Assembly: GCF_002742445.1 (NCBI RefSeq)
Contig: NZ_NJNQ01000004.1
Span: 1 to 64,000 of the forward strand
Length of the DNA stretch: 64,000 nt
DNA from: Bifidobacterium sp. N4G05
Lineage (GTDB): Bacteria; Actinomycetota; Actinomycetes; Actinomycetales; Bifidobacteriaceae
Direction: 5' to 3'
Each line of letters opens with the position of its first letter. Position 1 is the stretch's first letter. A program made the translations under genes and the position numbers. Of the stretch, positions 62,501 to 64,000 are shown one piece after another. A model generated the notes under the pieces. That model was not told the origin of the DNA. It worked only from the letters and a program-made list of their open reading frames with translations, and did no database searches.

Positions 62501-63388
62501 ATGGCGAAACCCACAGACGCTCAGATCGAGGAAAAACGCGCGATCATCGCAGAAGCGCGCGAACAGGCGCTTCAAGCCAAGGCCGATATAATTCGCGTGA
62601 AGGCACGCAACAAGGCCGAGAACATTCGCAAGAAGGCCGATGGCAAGGCGAAAATGGCCATTGCCAAGGGTGAAGCTCGTGCCGCAAAAATAGAAGGCAT
62701 CACTCCGACGGAAATCGAACGGAAGATTCGCCTTGACGTGCACGGTCGGCCCAAACCGGCGATGCGCGGCTGGATTCATGCCGTGGCCGCCCCCCTGGCA
62801 TTGGCGGCCGGCATCGTACTGATCTGCCTGGCTCACGGTACCGGTTTGAAGTGGGCGTGTGCCGTGTTCATGACGTGTTCGCTGGTGTTGTTCGGCAATT
62901 CCGCCTGCTACCATTTGGGCGATTGGTCGCCTCGCGTTACCGATGTGCTACGACGCATCGACCACATGAATATCTTCCTGCTGATCGCAGGAACTTATAC
63001 GCCGGTCTCCTTTGCGCTCGAACCGTTCTGGCGCAATTCAATCATCGCAGGCATGTGGATCTGCACTACCGTGGCGCTCATCATTCACGTCATCTGGATC
63101 AGTGCCCCACGCTGGCTTTACGTGATTGTGTATATTATTTTCGGCGTTTCCGGCGTGGCATTCATGGGATTGTTCTGGATTTCACCATACGCCGGCCCGG
63201 CGGTTGTGGTGCTGTTGGCCGCAGGCGGCGCCTGCTACATCGCCGGAGCCATCGTATACGCGCTACGTAAGCCTGATCCATGGCCGAAGGTGTTCGGCTT
63301 CCATGAGATTTTTCATTGCGGCACCGTCGCCGGTTACGCATGCCACATGGTGGCGATTTACATGGTGATCGTGCAGCTATGGCCGTAA
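62501..63388 (+). CDS. hemolysin III-type (PAQR family) membrane protein
   Basis: The 295-residue protein has a Lys/Ala/Glu-rich helix of about 70 residues and a seven-helix PAQR core with the metal-site residues S-A-C-Y-H (near residue 130), R-I-D-H-M and the late H-E-I-F-H. Bacterial members are often called hemolysin III, but their role is unknown and may be lipid- or stress-related. GGAGG stands seven bases before ATG 62501; an in-frame ATG at 62447 would add a Gly/Tyr-rich stretch. Confidence 0.9.
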   Translation: MAKPTDAQIEEKRAIIAEAREQALQAKADIIRVKARNKAENIRKKADGKAKMAIAKGEARAAKIEGITPTEIERKIRLDVHGRPKPAMRGWIHAVAAPLALAAGIVLICLAHGTGLKWACAVFMTCSLVLFGNSACYHLGDWSPRVTDVLRRIDHMNIFLLIAGTYTPVSFALEPFWRNSIIAGMWICTTVALIIHVIWISAPRWLYVIVYIIFGVSGVAFMGLFWISPYAGPAVVVLLAAGGACYIAGAIVYALRKPDPWPKVFGFHEIFHCGTVAGYACHMVAIYMVIVQLWP

Positions 63389-63427
63389 GTTCAGCTCATA
63401 TCTGATTGCAGTTTGACGAAATATATG

Positions 63428-63468
63428 ACAAGGCTGGTTCATCATTTTATTCGATGAACCAGCCTTGT
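63428..63468. terminator. two-way terminator between the hemolysin III-type gene and greA
   Basis: ACAAGGCTGGTTCATC (63428-63443) pairs exactly with GATGAACCAGCCTTGT (63453-63468) around a nine-base loop; it lies between two convergent genes. Confidence 0.85.
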
Positions 63469-63520
63469 TATATCGCTTTATGTCGTTGGAATATCAGATT
63501 CGGCTTATGACGAACATCAC

Positions 63521-64000
63521 TCAGGCAAGCGGCTTGGCTTCCTTGATGGTCACGGAAATCTCACGTCCGTTCGGAGCCGTGTACGACACAGTGTCTCCCT
63601 CGTGAGCGCCGTTGATGGCTGCGCCGATCGGGGATTCCGGGCTGATGATGCTGTAGTCCGTGGCGATGGATAGGTCACGCGTGCCAAGCACGTAGACCAT
63701 TTCACGGCCGTTGACATCCAGCGTCACCAAAGAACCGTCGCCGACTTCACCGGCCTTGGGCGCGGTCAGAATCTTCGCGTTGCGCAGCTTGACGGTCAGT
63801 TCCTCGATGCGTCCCTGATTTACTCGCTGAGCCTCACGAGCGGCCTGATAGCCGCCGTTTTCGCTTAAATCGCCCTCGGCGCGTGCCGCGGAAACCTTGG
63901 AAAGGATTTCGTCGCGATACTCGCCTTCACGCCAAGCGAGCTCTTCCTTCATCTTGTCATAAGCTTCCTGCGTCAGCAGAAGCGTTTTTTCTTCGGCCAT
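63521..64000 (-). CDS. greA: transcription elongation factor GreA
   Basis: It frees stalled RNA polymerase by stimulating cleavage of the nascent RNA. The 159 residues show the N-terminal coiled coil with its acidic tip (A-R-A-E-G-D-L-S-E-N-G-G-Y near residue 45) and the C-terminal FKBP-like domain (I-S-P-E-S-P-I-G-A-A-I-N-G near residue 120). The ATG is at the last three bases of the window, so the gene is complete but its promoter is not seen. Confidence 0.96.
   Translation of the reverse strand: MAEEKTLLLTQEAYDKMKEELAWREGEYRDEILSKVSAARAEGDLSENGGYQAAREAQRVNQGRIEELTVKLRNAKILTAPKAGEVGDGSLVTLDVNGREMVYVLGTRDLSIATDYSIISPESPIGAAINGAHEGDTVSYTAPNGREISVTIKEAKPLA

Noticed and set aside
1-64000. CRISPR array
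   Set aside because: No regularly spaced repeats of 24-40 bases and no cas genes were seen; the tandem repeat at 4041-4083 has 10-base units without spacers.

Overview
The window reads as chromosomal DNA of a high-GC Gram-positive of the genus Bifidobacterium, probably of the adolescentis/catenulatum/pseudocatenulatum type. This is inferred from actinobacterial markers (two WhiB proteins, a PdtaR/PdtaS pair, CarD, an actinobacterial envelope cluster and tandem LytR-CpsA-Psr proteins), from glycogen genes, and from several genes with a -10 box directly against the ATG (leaderless starts). No ribosomal RNA is present, so the species call rests on general resemblance only.

Layout. 1-900: a scar with a low-GC acetyltransferase fragment and the tail of a dead DHA2-family drug transporter. 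1.0-12.8 kb: housekeeping genes, namely aroA, tRNA-Pro, an unassigned membrane protein, a minus-strand run pdtaR-polA-NIF3-Nudix-glgX, and a hexose-phosphate mutarotase. 12.9-25.0 kb: a defence island. It holds a type I restriction system (hsdR-hsdM-hsdS) whose hsdS locus is built as an inversion switch: one complete hsdS, two silent half-genes, a tyrosine recombinase between them, and four copies of a short recombination sequence. Next to it is a two-gene Gabija system (gajB, gajA). 25.0-31.4 kb: accessory DNA with tiny ORFs, a TPP riboswitch placed in front of a methyltransferase gene, an operon joining a transsulfuration enzyme to an amino-acid ABC importer, a TnpB/IS605 remnant and an orphan RelB-type antitoxin. 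31.4-49.9 kb: core genes, namely an unusual tRNA, pyk with LacI-type operators, terC, coaE-uvrB, rpsA, folD, a zinc importer with a Zur-like box, ispF-carD, glgB, a two-component system, comF and a HAD phosphatase. 49.9-64.0 kb: an envelope and regulation block, namely a DUF1025-type protein, DUF5719, a large membrane glycosyltransferase, WhiB2-like, two LCP proteins, an EccC/FtsK-like ATPase, WhiB1-like, PdtaS, a hemolysin III-type protein and greA.

How the genes fit together. HsdR/HsdM with a switchable HsdS, plus Gabija, form a layered anti-phage defence; the switch would also change the methylome and hence possibly expression. GlgX and GlgB give glycogen debranching and branching. The sensor PdtaS (61 kb) and the RNA-binding regulator PdtaR (11 kb) are probably one signalling pair split across the window. 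The WhiB/LCP/glycosyltransferase block belongs to cell-envelope assembly and division control.
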